Program-made: the position numbers and the translations under genes
Shown here: positions 1 through 12,600 of the stretch, in pieces
How the letters are laid out: each line of letters begins with the position of its first letter
How positions within the stretch are numbered: the first letter of the stretch is position 1
Notes under the pieces: generated by a model
Seen by the model: only the letters and a program-made list of their open reading frames with translations
What the model was told of the DNA's origin: nothing
Database searches by the model: none
Assembly (NCBI GenBank): GCA_013400155.1
Contig: VXBM01000219.1
Location: 958,468-1,022,467 of the forward strand
From: Helopsaltes ochotensis
Lineage: Eukaryota; Chordata; Aves; Passeriformes; Locustellidae
Reading direction: 5' to 3'
Length of the DNA stretch: 64,000 nt

Positions 1-2260
1 GGATGGTTCCACTTTCTGAAAGGGCATATGGTTACTCACTAAGGGCATGTCACTTCTCACTAAATACAGAATTACAAACAAATTACTGGACTGTTGGCCT
101 GATATGCACTTCTCAAAGCTCACGAGTTTGTGTTTCCAGAGCTCTGACAAATTCAATACTAAGATAGATACTGCTGGATCCAAAGAGGAACCTGTATCTA
201 AATGCTAGCCAAGTTTGGTAATGTTCACACTTAGAAAACTCATGTAGACCCAGACTTTTATTCTGAAAGCTGCTGTCGAGGGTGCAAGATTTTTCAGAAC
301 CACTTAGTTGAAATGCTGCTCTGGTACAGCACTGAGCAATTGCATTGCCTACATCTTTCTGGACTTGCATTAGCATCATTAGGATACTTAAATATTTGAT
401 GGAACCTTTTGATGAAAAAATGTGTTGGCATAAAAGGAAAAGTGGACAGGCTGAAAAAAAATTTAAAATAAAATGAATGACTGTGAGCAGAAAAAAAGTA
501 TTCATCATGCCAAAATGATACCAGTTTAAATTGAAAATTATTGAAAATATATCTAGTGGGAAGAAAACTGCTGCAGGTTTTGGAATGTGAAACCTGACAC
601 AGAAAGGAGCTGGTACTGGGAATCCCTCTGAAAGAAGCCACTTTGTAACTGGGGAACAGATGCACTTCTGCCTTGCATATTTTGGCAGACATATTCAGGT
701 TTGCTGCTGCAGGCATGTGCAGAAGGTTTCCAAGTTTCAAAAGATGGAGTCTTACATCATCACTTTGCAAAAAAAGAAAAATGTATAATATGGCCTGGGG
801 CAGAAAAGGCACAGGCAGGAAATTACAGAGCCACTGAGAAAGAAGCATGGAACACGGGCCTGTAATCAACCAGTTGTTAAACATGGTATTTTTTAATTCC
901 TAAAGTACCATCCTCAGTGGAGTCTAGTATATTGAGCTGATCATTCACAAGCAGCAGAGACAAAGGCTGTCTGCCTCCTTCCCTCTCTCTTGAGACTATG
1001 CATTGCAGTTTTCCTGATGGAGCTAATATCAGTCTTCTAGTGGATGATACTTTAGTGAAGACTTTCATGTAAAGTTTTCTTAAACAAAGCAAAACTTGAG
1101 ATTTAGGTTTGGTGAAAGCATGAGTACTTCCATGTGGAACTGAGAAATGCTGGCCTCTTGTCACACCTCTGAAGTGATTTTAGCTATCCTGAAGGCACAT
1201 AATTTTAATTAAAATGTAATATTGCATTATCATAAGTATTACATTGAATCCTTAAACAAACCTGTTTCCCCTCCTGACCTATCACCTTCTCACTGATGTG
1301 TTCTTGCAGTTTTTCCCCAGGAGGTGCTGGTTTTCAGTACGATCCCAGTTGGAAAAGGACTCAGACTCTGCAAAGTATCTCTTAAAACACTTTTCATTTA
1401 CACTAACACAAGAAGGGGAGGATGATACAGATAATTTTACATCCCCTTAGATGCTGGGAGCCCTGAGCTGCACAGCATCAACAGACCTCCAATCAGAACA
1501 CAGCACACTGTGCAGATCCCATCCACGGCAAGATCATACAGCATTTTGGCCTTTGAGCTCTTGCAGGATTTTCTCGAAAGAGAACAGCTCTATTCATCAC
1601 TCTCATGAGAACTTGTTGCTGCACTTTTCAGATAAAGGCAAGGACAGGCAGGTGGTGCAGTTGCTGCTGCTGAGTTGGGTCTGCCCACAGGCCCTTGCCA
1701 CCATTAGTTGGATGAATTTTCTGTGGCACAGGGACATGCACAGCATGACACTGTCCTGAAGGCCATGCTGTAAGTGGAACACAGCCCAACACAGCCCTGT
1801 GCCTGCTGAGGGTAACTGTGAAGTGCTGCACAGTGGTCTTCCAGTTCCAATCATTCTGCTGAGGATAATACAGAGAACAGCTAATTACATATTTCCCTCC
1901 CTCTCTCATACATCTCATCCTTTTACATAATTTTCAGGGATTTAGCTATCCTTAGGATCACGTACATTATTTCCCCCTTTGTTAAACAAGGCTTTAGAAC
2001 AATTGCAGTAGGCAGGCTCTTGAAGAATTAATTCCAGGTTTTAAAATGTATGTGGTGAAAGCCTGGACAAAATGTTCAGAATTCTAGCCAGTCTAGGAAA
2101 GTTCCCAGAATGGCTGAACTTACCAGATTTAACTCAATAATGAACCTTAGTGATTAATTTTATTCAAGGGTCTGCCAGACAAATTGGCACCAAATATTGA
2201 TTAACAGGGGTGTTATAGAATTCTTTTCCTTATTATAGAAATTCTACATCTTTAATATTT
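1..2260. other. Unassigned non-coding DNA
   Basis: No gene is recognised in this stretch. It contains the longest open frame of the window (minus strand, 294-884, 196 codons), which is rich in Phe, Ser and Leu, resembles no family I know and overlaps another open frame in a second phase, so I treat it as chance. A GC-richer patch at about 1440-1830 is open on both strands. I could not match that patch to a repeat family. Confidence 0.6.
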
Positions 2261-2340
2261 GGGGTGGTTTTGTTTGGGTTTTTTGGGGGTTTTTTTGGGT
2301 TTTTTGGATTTTTTTGTGGTGTTGTTGTTGTTGTTGTTTT
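2261..2340 (+). repeat. G/T-rich low-complexity tract ending in (GTT)n
   Basis: The plus strand holds only G and T apart from a single A, arranged as T-runs broken by G-runs, and ends in about six GTT units near 2316-2336. It is a simple-sequence tract with no coding content. Similar tracts recur at about 15634, 28594, 31811, 35827, 39584 and 56285. Confidence 0.9.
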
Positions 2341-4099
2341 GCTTCGTCAGTTTTTGAGTTGATCTGTCTCAATTAAACTAAGCTGTTCCTCTGTCAACTA
2401 TCCTTTGTTGTCTTCTTCCTTACCAGATGGCAAAAATTTTACTGCCTTTTTACTGCCCAGATGCACTAGACCAGCCCTTCATAGTGTTCCAGTTCTGTCT
2501 TTTTGTCTTTTTCTCAAGTAAATTTGTCTTTCTTTGGTCCTTCAAATATTTCCAAGAAGCACTAGATGGACTTTGTGGAATTGTCCAGGTTTACACAATT
2601 CTCCATTTCCTAGCCACATCTCAGTTACTTGATGCTTTTTTAATTGCAGCTTTCAGATGGGGACTTGTTAGTGCCAAGGAATTGAATCTGACAAGAAAAC
2701 TGACAAGACAAACAGTTGTACAATTGAAAAGGAACATTTCTAAAACTGAGTTTTTGGTTTCATGATTTTTTTTTTTACCTTGGGAGTTTATAACCAAAAA
2801 GGTGAAAATGTAACAAAACCACAAAACTGATCATTAAACATTCAGTTTCTTGCAGTTCAGGCTCTAAATAATAAGTTCCAAGCCATGCTTCCACTTGAGA
2901 CTTTTCTTCCTTCTAACTACCAGTTTCTGGGGCATCTTGATTATTAAACTGAGGTGCTAAACCATTTAAAAAAAATTTAGTTAACTCCTCTTTTGCAGTA
3001 GTGCAGGAATGAGTCATTTGCTGAAAACTAGACACACCTTTGTGTTTAGTTGCAGTTCTGTGTTACAGTAGTATATATAAAATATATGGTTGATACATAT
3101 GCAAGGGTTCTTGGGTTTATTTTATTTTATAGTCTTCATAGGTAAATTGGCAGTGCTCATTTTTCTTATTTAACAGAATCTTCCTCAGCAAGAAGATTCT
3201 GGGAAACGAAAACACTAGAGAGGGTGTGTCTCTTTTAAGAATTGTTTGCTAAAATTTCCCAACCATGCTAGAGTCTTGTCTACAAGCTTCAGCTTACCAC
3301 ACAGACATTCTGGAATAATTCCTCGTGGGAATCTGGGCTTGTGGTAGCTCTTAGCTTATACTAACAATTATTATTAACAGTTATTGTTAACAATTATTGT
3401 TAATTCCCATTTTAATAATTTTAAGTACAGGCAAGCCAATATAGGAGCTCAGCTAGAAACATCAGAGAAGAGAATATTAGAATAAACAGAGCTCTGACAG
3501 TTGCTGATGTTTTTCGTGGGGGGCCACTTAACCCCACTTTCAACTACTTTGCTTTATATGTGATTTACTGCCTGCAGTAGTACTTAGAGTCATGCTCTCT
3601 TCTTTGAGATTAACTGCTGTTAGCATCAATTTTATTTAAATTTATTTAAATTAAATTTAAATTTTACTTTAAAATTGTCATTAGAGACAGAAGAAAAATA
3701 GTTTAAAGGAATTACAGTAATACCTCCTACTTCCATGAAAATGCAATAATTTGTCAGTCAGGTTTCTACAGAGTAACAAGGATTAAAATTCAGTTACCAT
3801 GAAACCTGAACTTCTCTTTAAAAGGAAGTTGTTCTCTGAGTCCAGTCTGTCTATGAGATATTTTCAATGTAAGTACTTTGTTCAACAGATAACCCCATAA
3901 ATACCTTCTGATAACTCTGACCTGTGATAAAATTTGTTTCTAACCATCAGTATGAGGAAGAGTTAAATCTCAAATTTGTGACCTAAATATCAGAGAATTA
4001 CTAGAGGTAGGAACATCAGTTTATAATTATCAGTGCTTCGGGAAAGGTAAAGAAGACACTGGTTTGACGAGCTGAATTATCCAACCAGCCAGAAGAAGG
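2341..4099. other. Unassigned AT-rich DNA with imperfect AT repeats
   Basis: No gene is seen. At about 3358-3405 there is an imperfect run of ATT/GTT-type units (TTATTATTAACAG, TTATTGTTAAC). At about 3633-3668 there is a palindromic TTTAAAT-type stretch. A run of ten T lies near 2766. The rest looks like ordinary unique sequence. Confidence 0.6.
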
Positions 4100-4492
4100 C
4101 CATCCTGGGGCTATCCATCCGGGGCCACAGGAATGAGCAAGGGCATCCTTGTATGAGGAAGGGAGTTAGGAGTGTTTAGCCTGGAGAAGGGAAGACTCAA
4201 GGAACTTCTTATCAAAATATATAAATATCTGAAGGGGGGGTGTTAAAAGGGGGTACCCAGACTCTTCTTAGTGCCTGGTGACAAGAAGCAATAAGCACAA
4301 ACCATGAGACAGCAAAATATGATACTTCTCTGCTGTATCTGAACACTGGAACATGTTTCCCAGGGAGGTTGTGAAGTCTCCATCCTTGGAAATATTCAAA
4401 ACGCAATGCAGTCAAATATTCAACTGGATGCAGTCTTGGGCAAGTTGCTGTAGCTTACCCAGCTTGATTAGGCAAGTACAGAAGGTCTCTTC
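4100..4492 (+). mobile_element. CR1 LINE, 5'-truncated 3' end (decayed)
   Basis: This is a fragment of a chicken-repeat-1 non-LTR retrotransposon. The recognisable part begins near 4165 with the block encoding the 'FSLEKRR' part of the ORF2 C-terminus (tttagcctggagaaggga). It continues through a 'SQTLLSA..PGDKKQ' equivalent and the block 'gggaggttgtgaagtctccatccttgg', and ends in the 3' UTR with 'gaaggtctcttcc' near 4492. The 5' part (4100-4165) is shortened and joins poorly to the rest, which suggests an internal deletion. The usual terminal octamer tail is not preserved. Copies of this kind are dead on arrival through 5' truncation. The match rests on my knowledge of the CR1 consensus; the exact subfamily is not assigned. 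Confidence 0.85.
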
Positions 4493-7400
4493 CTTTCTCA
4501 CTTCTGAGAAGAATAAACATTGAGTACTCATCTTCCATCTGAATATTTCTTGGTCCTTAGATCCCTTCCTAACAACTTTCATTCTGAGTCTAGAACCTAA
4601 TGTACTCTTCCCTCTCTTACATATATTCCCATATTCCTTAAGTGCTGAATCTACCCCCAGACTACTGTGTAGAATTTGGCAGGGGCAGTGCCACACTTTA
4701 GTTTCTGACATGACAAAAATGTTGTTTGTTTTCTTTGAGTGCTGTGTCTCCAAGTGACACAGACTCCAACAGACCATTATCAGAGACCTCAGCCTTTGGA
4801 AGGCTGTGGTTAATGCAAGAGGACAGCTTCACTGGGCATTTCTGTCAGGTTTGCCCTCTTTCTAGCCTGATTGCTTTCTGCCAAGAGATTTTCAGCCTTC
4901 TTAGGAACGTGCATCTTAGCCTGAAGATGAAATTCTATGATTTCTTTGAAACCTTGTCACTTTACCCTCCCATCTCCCTGAACTCTTCAGTTCATCAAAC
5001 ATAGACTAAAGGGACAATTGTTTGTTACTGAGTACCTTTGGCCATCTGAACTGTTTATGCCACTTGCCAATGGAGCAAGTTATGATATATGGAGTTTTAA
5101 AGGGTTTTGACAATCAGGAGGTGATCACTGAGAATCCCATAATTTCCCCCATTCACAGATGAAGTTGCAGTCCAGATGAACTTCTCTTTGCCTTTTCATG
5201 CCTAGCTTTGCTCTGGTCCTCATAGTGGACATTGCTCAACATTCCCCATAGGATTGTCAAGGCTAATACTGTGCTGTGATGATATACACTGCAGAGAATG
5301 ATTCTTGTCAAGATCACAGTCCAACAAGTCTATCTAGATCAAGGTTAGAATGAACAAGTAGTTAATTTCTAAAGCTCTGAGTTTCAGTTAGGCTTTGAAT
5401 AGATTGCTTAAAGTAGAAATAGAAATAATAGAAATAAAAGAGGAGCATTCTTTGGCATTCATAAGGGTGGGAGCATAGTAAAAACTTAGGAATAAATAGG
5501 ATGGAAAGTTGTCATTCTTGAAAGTTCCATTAAGCAAACTCAAGGATTTGTTAGAAGAATTTGTCCTGTGGAAGCATTTCTGAATTGAATTCTGATACAG
5601 CAGGCAGGCCATTAAAAGCCCTAAGGAAGGAGAGAAACTGACTGTGCCACTTTGTGTACACAAGGAACTTTGTGGTGGAGCTTACTTCCCTAAATCCTTC
5701 ATTGCTAGGTAACAATAGGACAAATTTGTCAAGAGAAATTAGTCCTTGACTAAAAAATAGCCTGTTACTTGAAATAATGTCGGCTGCAAAGTCCATACTC
5801 AAGATAAGTTTACTAAATGTTTTAATGGGTCTTGTGCCAATAATGAGCTTATAGAACATATGACTTGTACCTTGTAATGTAATGCGTTGCCCGAGTGCAT
5901 TGATTTCCTTTCAGTTGCAAGGCGTCAAGAATTTCTAATGTAATGGGCTTGTTTGCAGGCTGTGCAAGCTTTCTGAGAGATGAAAAGGTTGTGACTGCAC
6001 CAAATGTGAATTATTCAGTGTAAACAAACTTCTGTGCAAAGCAAACTAAAGTAGTCACTCCTCCACTCTGTTTTATTCTCCCTGTATTTTAAGCCTCTTC
6101 AAAGGATAACACCTATCTGCTTTGTTATTGCCCTTTAATGATGCTAAGGTTATTGAGGAAGACAGAAGCAATAAGGATGTTAATTGCTTGCTCAGACATC
6201 TATCTCACGTTTCCGTTCTACTCAAGGTTGTCAGGAAAGAAACCTGCTTAGCAACTTGTACGAAAATTCTGCCATTTAGAAATGTCCAGCACATAGCCCA
6301 GGAGCTGGACAATCTGCTTTAATGAGAGACTTTTTTGACTTCAAGTAATTCATCCCCATGCAGGTTTTTTTTCCCTGACAGTTTTTATTTACCTCTCCCC
6401 ACAAGGGGATTATCCATTTAATTATTGGGGTTTGCTCTGTTTCTGCAGACAAGTGGGATGCAGAAAGAGCTGTTGGAGAAACGGCTGCAGGAGTCCACTG
6501 TGTTGTTCTCTGCTCAGTAGCTAGTCCAGAGTGTACCAGTGAAACACTCGGAGTGTTTTTCAGATCTCCTAATTCTATGGGCAAACGTGGAGAGTGGGAG
6601 TGAAAGGGACAGGGAGACAGAAGACAATGAAAGGCAAAGAACAAGCTAGGGGAAGATCTTGATGGTCCCTGTCCTGTGTTCAAGGAGAAGGACAATCTGT
6701 AAAACAATCTGTTCTGTACAACTGGAAATCTGGCTGAGAGATATCTGAGGAACAGCTAGAGGAGAAGAAGCAAAAGCTCTAACTCCAGACGATGAAGAAT
6801 ATGAAGTCCCTAAGTCCAGTCTCTAGGCAAGCTCCTCAGATGACAATGTGTTGTGATGTTCTGCTCCAGGATACATCTAAAGTTCAATAGAAAGTGCAAT
6901 CTTTATCAAACAAATTAGGGAAAAGTAAGACCAAGCCGGTTACTCAGTTCTGCCTCTGATTAATGAAGGATTATTCCTTTCATAATTTCCAGCTTTTTTT
7001 TTTTTTTGTCTCATATATTTTGAATGATTTCAAAATTCCTCCCTATTTCTGAATTCCATTTTTCCTAAGTAAAACCAAAAGCCATTTCTCCAAAGAGAAA
7101 ACCTATTTTTTTCTGCTGTAAGTTCTATTTCAATACCTCTCAGTATACAGAAATATTAGACAAGAAAATCTAGAACATCAGACTGGATAAATGCAGAATT
7201 CATTGCTAATTTCTACAGACTCACATTTTTCAGGTTACGGCTGAAGTAAATTCAAGGACACAACTGTACACTTGCACCAAGATAATTTGTGTAATAGATA
7301 AATTCAGTATAGCCCACATTTACATGGGTGATGAATGCAATACATCTTCACTTAGGAGTGTCTCATGTTCCTACATAATGTCACAATAAGTTCAGTCAGC

Positions 7401-9643
7401 AATATGAATTAGTTCTATAGAAACAGAATGTAAAGGTGGAGTATTCAGAGTTGAGCAGAAAACACTGCTAGTGCCACATAACTAAGGGACTGAAGTACAG
7501 GCAGCCCACATGCTGCAGAGTGAATGGTGTAACCAAGGTGGGGGTCACCAGCTGAGGTGTGTGCTGCCTGCTGCTGCTGCAGGTCCCTTTCCCTCTGCTG
7601 CAGGAGCCTACTCTTCCTTCACATCTGTGACAAAACCATGTGTTTGCCCCCTCACCGAGTTCAGCCTGAGACATCCATGCAAAGTTAAACACGTTTATGC
7701 TAGCCTGGACCATCATAATGGAAGTAGGTCAGGGAAGCAGGACCACAGCACCTCTCACAGGGTGACAACCTAAACAAGAATGTACACAGAACTGTGTAGC
7801 ATTTATTTTTTTCACTGACACCTAGTTGGATGTCATATAGGAAAAGAAGTGTTGCGAAAGAGCGAGAAGGAATAGAACCTGAAGAAACCATACCTGTGTT
7901 AAATCACTGTGCCTCAGTAAGATGTGTTGCACTGTGGCAGACGAGGATTTATTTAATAAGACTAATTTCTATCTAATTTTATTTTTAAAATTTATTGATT
8001 CTTTGCATCTTAGCTCTGAAGGTCCTAAAACAAGAGTGTAAATACAAAAGTCAGAAAGCTTCAGAAAGTTACTCATGACAGAAATATATTGTGACATACT
8101 AAATTATAGACACGAGGCAGCTCTACAGTTTTCTGAATATCCTGATAAACAGAGTCTCCTTGAGCTCAGAATTTAATGCACCAGAATTGCAGACAGTAAA
8201 TCTTGGAGTCAAGAATGCAGGGCAGGCTACCAGAATGAGAAGTTCTGTTTTGGAAAGCAGTGAAGGACATGATTCAGAACTATACAGTGTAACCCAAAGG
8301 AGGCAAAAATCCAATTTGTAACATATCTACAGCAGAATAGCCAACATAAATAGAGTGTTGTTAGTATGACAAAAAGCAACAAAAGAAAATTAACTTTTTG
8401 GGTGGCTTGTCAGCCTTATGTATGTATGATCATAGAATAAGAGACCTCTTCAATCTAACAGAGAAAGCTGTACTGTAGACAGCAATTAGACTAAAACTTT
8501 AACAAAGAAGTTCATTAACTGCTGGAAAAACTTCTTCATGAATGTGCTAAATTCATCTCCCTGAAGCCTTTAAAGATAGACAAGATCTTCACATAGAACA
8601 TACATCCAGCTCTGCTGGAGGACATATCTTTTTTAAAGGATCTGGTTGATAAAATTCAGTGCTTTCTGAGAGGCAAAGTTTGGTGAGATTACTGCAGGAG
8701 TCTTCTGGCCTGAAAAGCTACAGCACTTCTTGGGAGATTTTATCTACTGAGCCACAGTAAATCCATGCTTGTGCGGGGAATTCTGAATGACACAGTTACA
8801 TGGATTTTATTTGCTGTGATGCACTGTGTAGGACAGACAAGTTATTCACAATCGTCTCAGAAACAAAACCAAATACGCTGATTGAATTTGTGTTTACACA
8901 ATGCTTGCTTTCGCTTTTCATCAAGGAAAATGTGTATTGTAGTCTGGCTTCTAACACAAAGTGTTCAGGGGAGGTGCATGCAGGATACACACAGGATACT
9001 TTAGCACTGAAGAAAGTTATCTGAATATGAGTGCTGTTTTTTTTCTTACAGCAATATGTTATATATATTTATCACATTACACCAGTAAAGAAAGCTTACT
9101 AAGGAAAATAATTCTTAATATAGCTTCATTCATTCAGTTTTGGCAGAGATTTCAGATTTTTTTCTTTTGTAAAGAGCAGGTGCTTTTTATTACAATAGAA
9201 GACAACTTGTGTCTCAATAGTGGGAAAAAAGTAGTAAGCTTCTGATAAAGTAAAATTGAAACAAGCAGAAGTAATGCTTCCTGTTCCTATTTAACTTCAT
9301 GCAGTGGAGACACGTAAATGGAGAAAGATTGTTGAAATGGAATTCGATAGTATCAGACAAAAGTCTGTTGAGTGCTGCATTGTGTTCAGTTTTTTAAAAA
9401 TGAATCATTAGGACTGAAAATCTCATGTCAGTTTTCTTGCTATGTATTGGTAAAGCAACAAAACTGTTTCTGAAATTGTTTTGTGTATAATTCCAATGAA
9501 TATGTGATGCTTTTTACTTTTCAATTAACCAACCATTTTTTTTGAAAAATGAAAAATGCTTGCAGTATCAGTGGAGGAATAAGAAATACAATGCAAAAAC
9601 AACAGTTGAAAGGGTAGATTCTAATGAATAGAATTTACTGAAT
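4493..9643. other. Unassigned non-coding DNA
   Basis: No gene or interspersed repeat is recognised. A T15 run lies near 6994-7008 and a short CTG run near 7568. A GC-richer patch at about 7490-7780 has open frames on both strands but no family resemblance. The 143-codon minus-strand frame at 6276-6707 has no recognisable domain. Confidence 0.55.
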
Positions 9644-9671
9644 AGAATTGCCTTTAAGAAAAGGCAATTCT
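9644..9671. repeat. Perfect 12-bp inverted repeat (hairpin)
   Basis: The left arm 9644-9655 (agaattgccttt) is the exact reverse complement of the right arm 9660-9671, with a 4-nt loop (aaga). No T-run terminator logic applies in this vertebrate context, and the arms are too short for a typical microRNA precursor. A local template-switch origin is possible. Confidence 0.9.
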
Positions 9672-12600
9672 TTTTCTTAGTTATTCACATAAGGAGATAC
9701 CATCATAACATGAAAACAACTGAATAGATAAGAAAATCAAAAAACATTAGAGGTTTTTAACTCTGGGTTACTGACCAACCTTTATGAGGGAAATGGTAAG
9801 ATATATCTTTACAGGTCACTTTTCTGGTTTCATCATGGTTTAAAATAAAAATGCTTTTTGTAACCTAAGAGTGCTAGGTTACACCTAACATTGTAAATTG
9901 TAAAATTATTGCAATGCATTTAGTTCCTGTGTAGTGACAGATAAAGCAGAACATATGTGGCTTCCAGACACCATTAAATGTTCCTTGGTCCCAGATACTC
10001 TTAGTAACCCTCAACTTCTATAGGCATAGATGTAAGACACCTTCTTTCTCCAGTTCATTTTGGTTTGAAAATGCTACTAATTGTGTCATTGTGTTCTGTC
10101 CTTTGTAGCTCCCCTTCTTACCCTGCTCTTAAGAATCACTGAGACTTAAATGCCTGATTTTTACTCTTCGTACAGTATTAAAATTCATCCATTTACAGTA
10201 ATTACCATGAAACAGGCATTTTTTTCCAGCAAAGAGACCGAGCACCAAAAAGTGAAAATGCTCACATTTCTTTCTGTCGCGGACCAGAGCTCAGGCTCGC
10301 TGCCAAGCCAAGGAGGTGTGGTTGCTCAGCCATTGCAGCCTTTGGTGTAGTCAGGGCCCTGGGAGAGCCATGCATCAGTCCTATCGTGGAGGCCTGAAAG
10401 TGGCATGTTCCAGCACAAACCCTAATCTTATTTTCAAGTGCTTACCCATGACCACTATTTTTGAGATATCGCCATAAAATCCTTATTTTCTGTTGGATGC
10501 TTTTGCTGCACCAAACTTCAAGGATGAGAGGTTAAGAAGTTAATGCGAAATTTGAAGGATGGAAAGTTATGAAAAAAATTTATCTGCCGGCGACTGTTTT
10601 TCACATACAGTTCTCTCTGGTCTGGGTGACAGTCTGCAACAGAAACACAAAATAGCTCAAAGAAAAAGGCTGGTCTCCATATGCATGCACTTTAGTTCTG
10701 AGATGTGAGAAAAAGATGGGTTGCTTGTTGCCTATATTTTATCAGATTGTTTGGATTTTTCAAAAGCCATCTGTGTACACAAAAAAAAAAAAAAAGGCAT
10801 GTTGGTGCATGTACAGTAACTATTTGTTGATGGTTTGGTGAGGAATGAACAGATTTACTTATGACCTGTTTCGTCTGTTTAGTCTTAACTTATTTGTGGT
10901 TCAAAGAAAATCAACCGTTGGAAAAGAGGTGAGAATATTGTACAATGTGTTGTGTTGATTTTTCTTGTTAAGACTTTAATGACCAAGGGCTCTTCTTTAG
11001 CTAAAATGTTGCAGCTCTTTGAAATCTTCACTTGAGGCATGCTGTGTGTCCCTTGGTAATCACGGTGGAATTAACTGCAGTTTGTAGCCCGACCTGTCTC
11101 TGCTCACTGCTTGGAATCATGGTGTGAACAGCAGCTGCCTTTGAGGTAGCTGTTCTTTAGCAGTGTTAAATGGGATATGCTGTGGCATAATAATTAGTTT
11201 AGAAATTTTGAATTCCTTTTAAAATTGATTCATTCCCTGCTGGCTAGGCTTTATGGAAAGAGCTAGGGTTTATCCACTTTTGTCTTCTACTGATATTGTT
11301 TACACTGCTGAGCTCACATCCTGCTGTATTCTGTCAGTCTTGCTGATCCTTCCATGTGAGTTGCATGATGAGTAGGAAACATGAGAATCTATTGGGTGCT
11401 AGATTTTATAGATTTTACTACCTGATACAGCTTTAGTCCTTGGAATTATGATTACTGAATTACTAAATAGCTGAAAAGGCGTTTTGTATCACACTATTTC
11501 AGCCATTCTCCCTAGGGAAATTACACTCCCATCCTACATCATTTGAAACCATTCAGAAAATCTTCTAAGAACTCACAGAAATATAACACTTTCAAAGGTT
11601 TATTTTATCTAGTAAGATGTTTTGATCTAGTTTCTTTCTTGCTGTGCCTTTGTAAGGTGTTGTATCTATTCCTGTAGCTGGGGATCTAACACTGACTTTG
11701 AGATAATAATGAAATATTATAATGGACCTTAAAAGACTTCATGTAGAGATTACCATGGCATCACTATCACTGGGTTATGAGAAACCTTTTGCAAAGAAAA
11801 CGTGTAGAGACTCAGGACTGTGACTGCATCACTGGGGAAAACTGTATGTAGTGTAACCGTCCTAATGGCTGAAACTCTCTCCTCTGGCATTTTGCTTGCA
11901 GAAGAGGTAAGAAACTGTTGGGCTAATCATTAAAACTGTCAAGAGTTTTAATGATGCCACTGACTGGCAGGGAAGGCTTGCTTCAGGTTCTTGGATATAA
12001 CAAGAAATACCTTATGTTTGTAAGTCAGTGACCTTATTTCAGCTATTGTCTGTTAGAAGAGGAATTGGCTTTTGACAGCTTGCTTTTATCTGAGCATAGG
12101 ATGACTTGGATTGTAGCAAAGCAAAGGCTTCTTTCTAAGTGACCATTCAGAGAGCTGGCTGAGAAACCTGAAATGCCTTTGTGTAAGGAATGAAAGGATT
12201 GTCCACAGCAGCTCTCTGGACAAAGGCACTGCCTTTGAAGGAAAGCTATATACGGGGAACAGAATCCCAAATGCTGTTTTTCAGATTCAGGAGGCAGGTG
12301 AGCGTTCCTTACAAGAATTTTCCTGAAGAACTAAGCACAGTACAACAAAGGATGTAGGGAAAACTGCACAGACAGGAAACTTCTCTTTGTTTCTAAATGT
12401 TTAGAGAGCAATAGCTCAAAGAAATCTCAGTTAAAAACAGAACAACACAATTTTTGATACTCGTTCATGGTCCCAAAACTTAAGATCCAAATTAGACATG
12501 TCAGATGCTTGAGTTCATATTCTGGATATTGTGTACTTGGAGTGTTTAAGTAGCTCACAGGGCATATTATGTGTCTGCTCACTAAAGGAGAGATTTTGAG

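Noticed and set aside
294..884. 196-codon open frame on the minus strand (longest in the window)
   Set aside because: It has no recognisable domain or signal and is Phe/Ser-rich as expected from the AT-rich opposite strand. It overlaps another open frame and shows no flanking splice logic. A frame of this length is near the chance limit for 64 kb.
1440..1830. GC-richer patch open on both strands
   Set aside because: Considered as an exon or old transposon. No domain, repeat consensus or splice pattern is recognised, so it is only mentioned in the stretch entry.
8425..8470. CR1-tail-like text (gatcatagaataagagacc)
   Set aside because: Only about 20 bases resemble the inverted CR1 tail and the following sequence does not continue the match.
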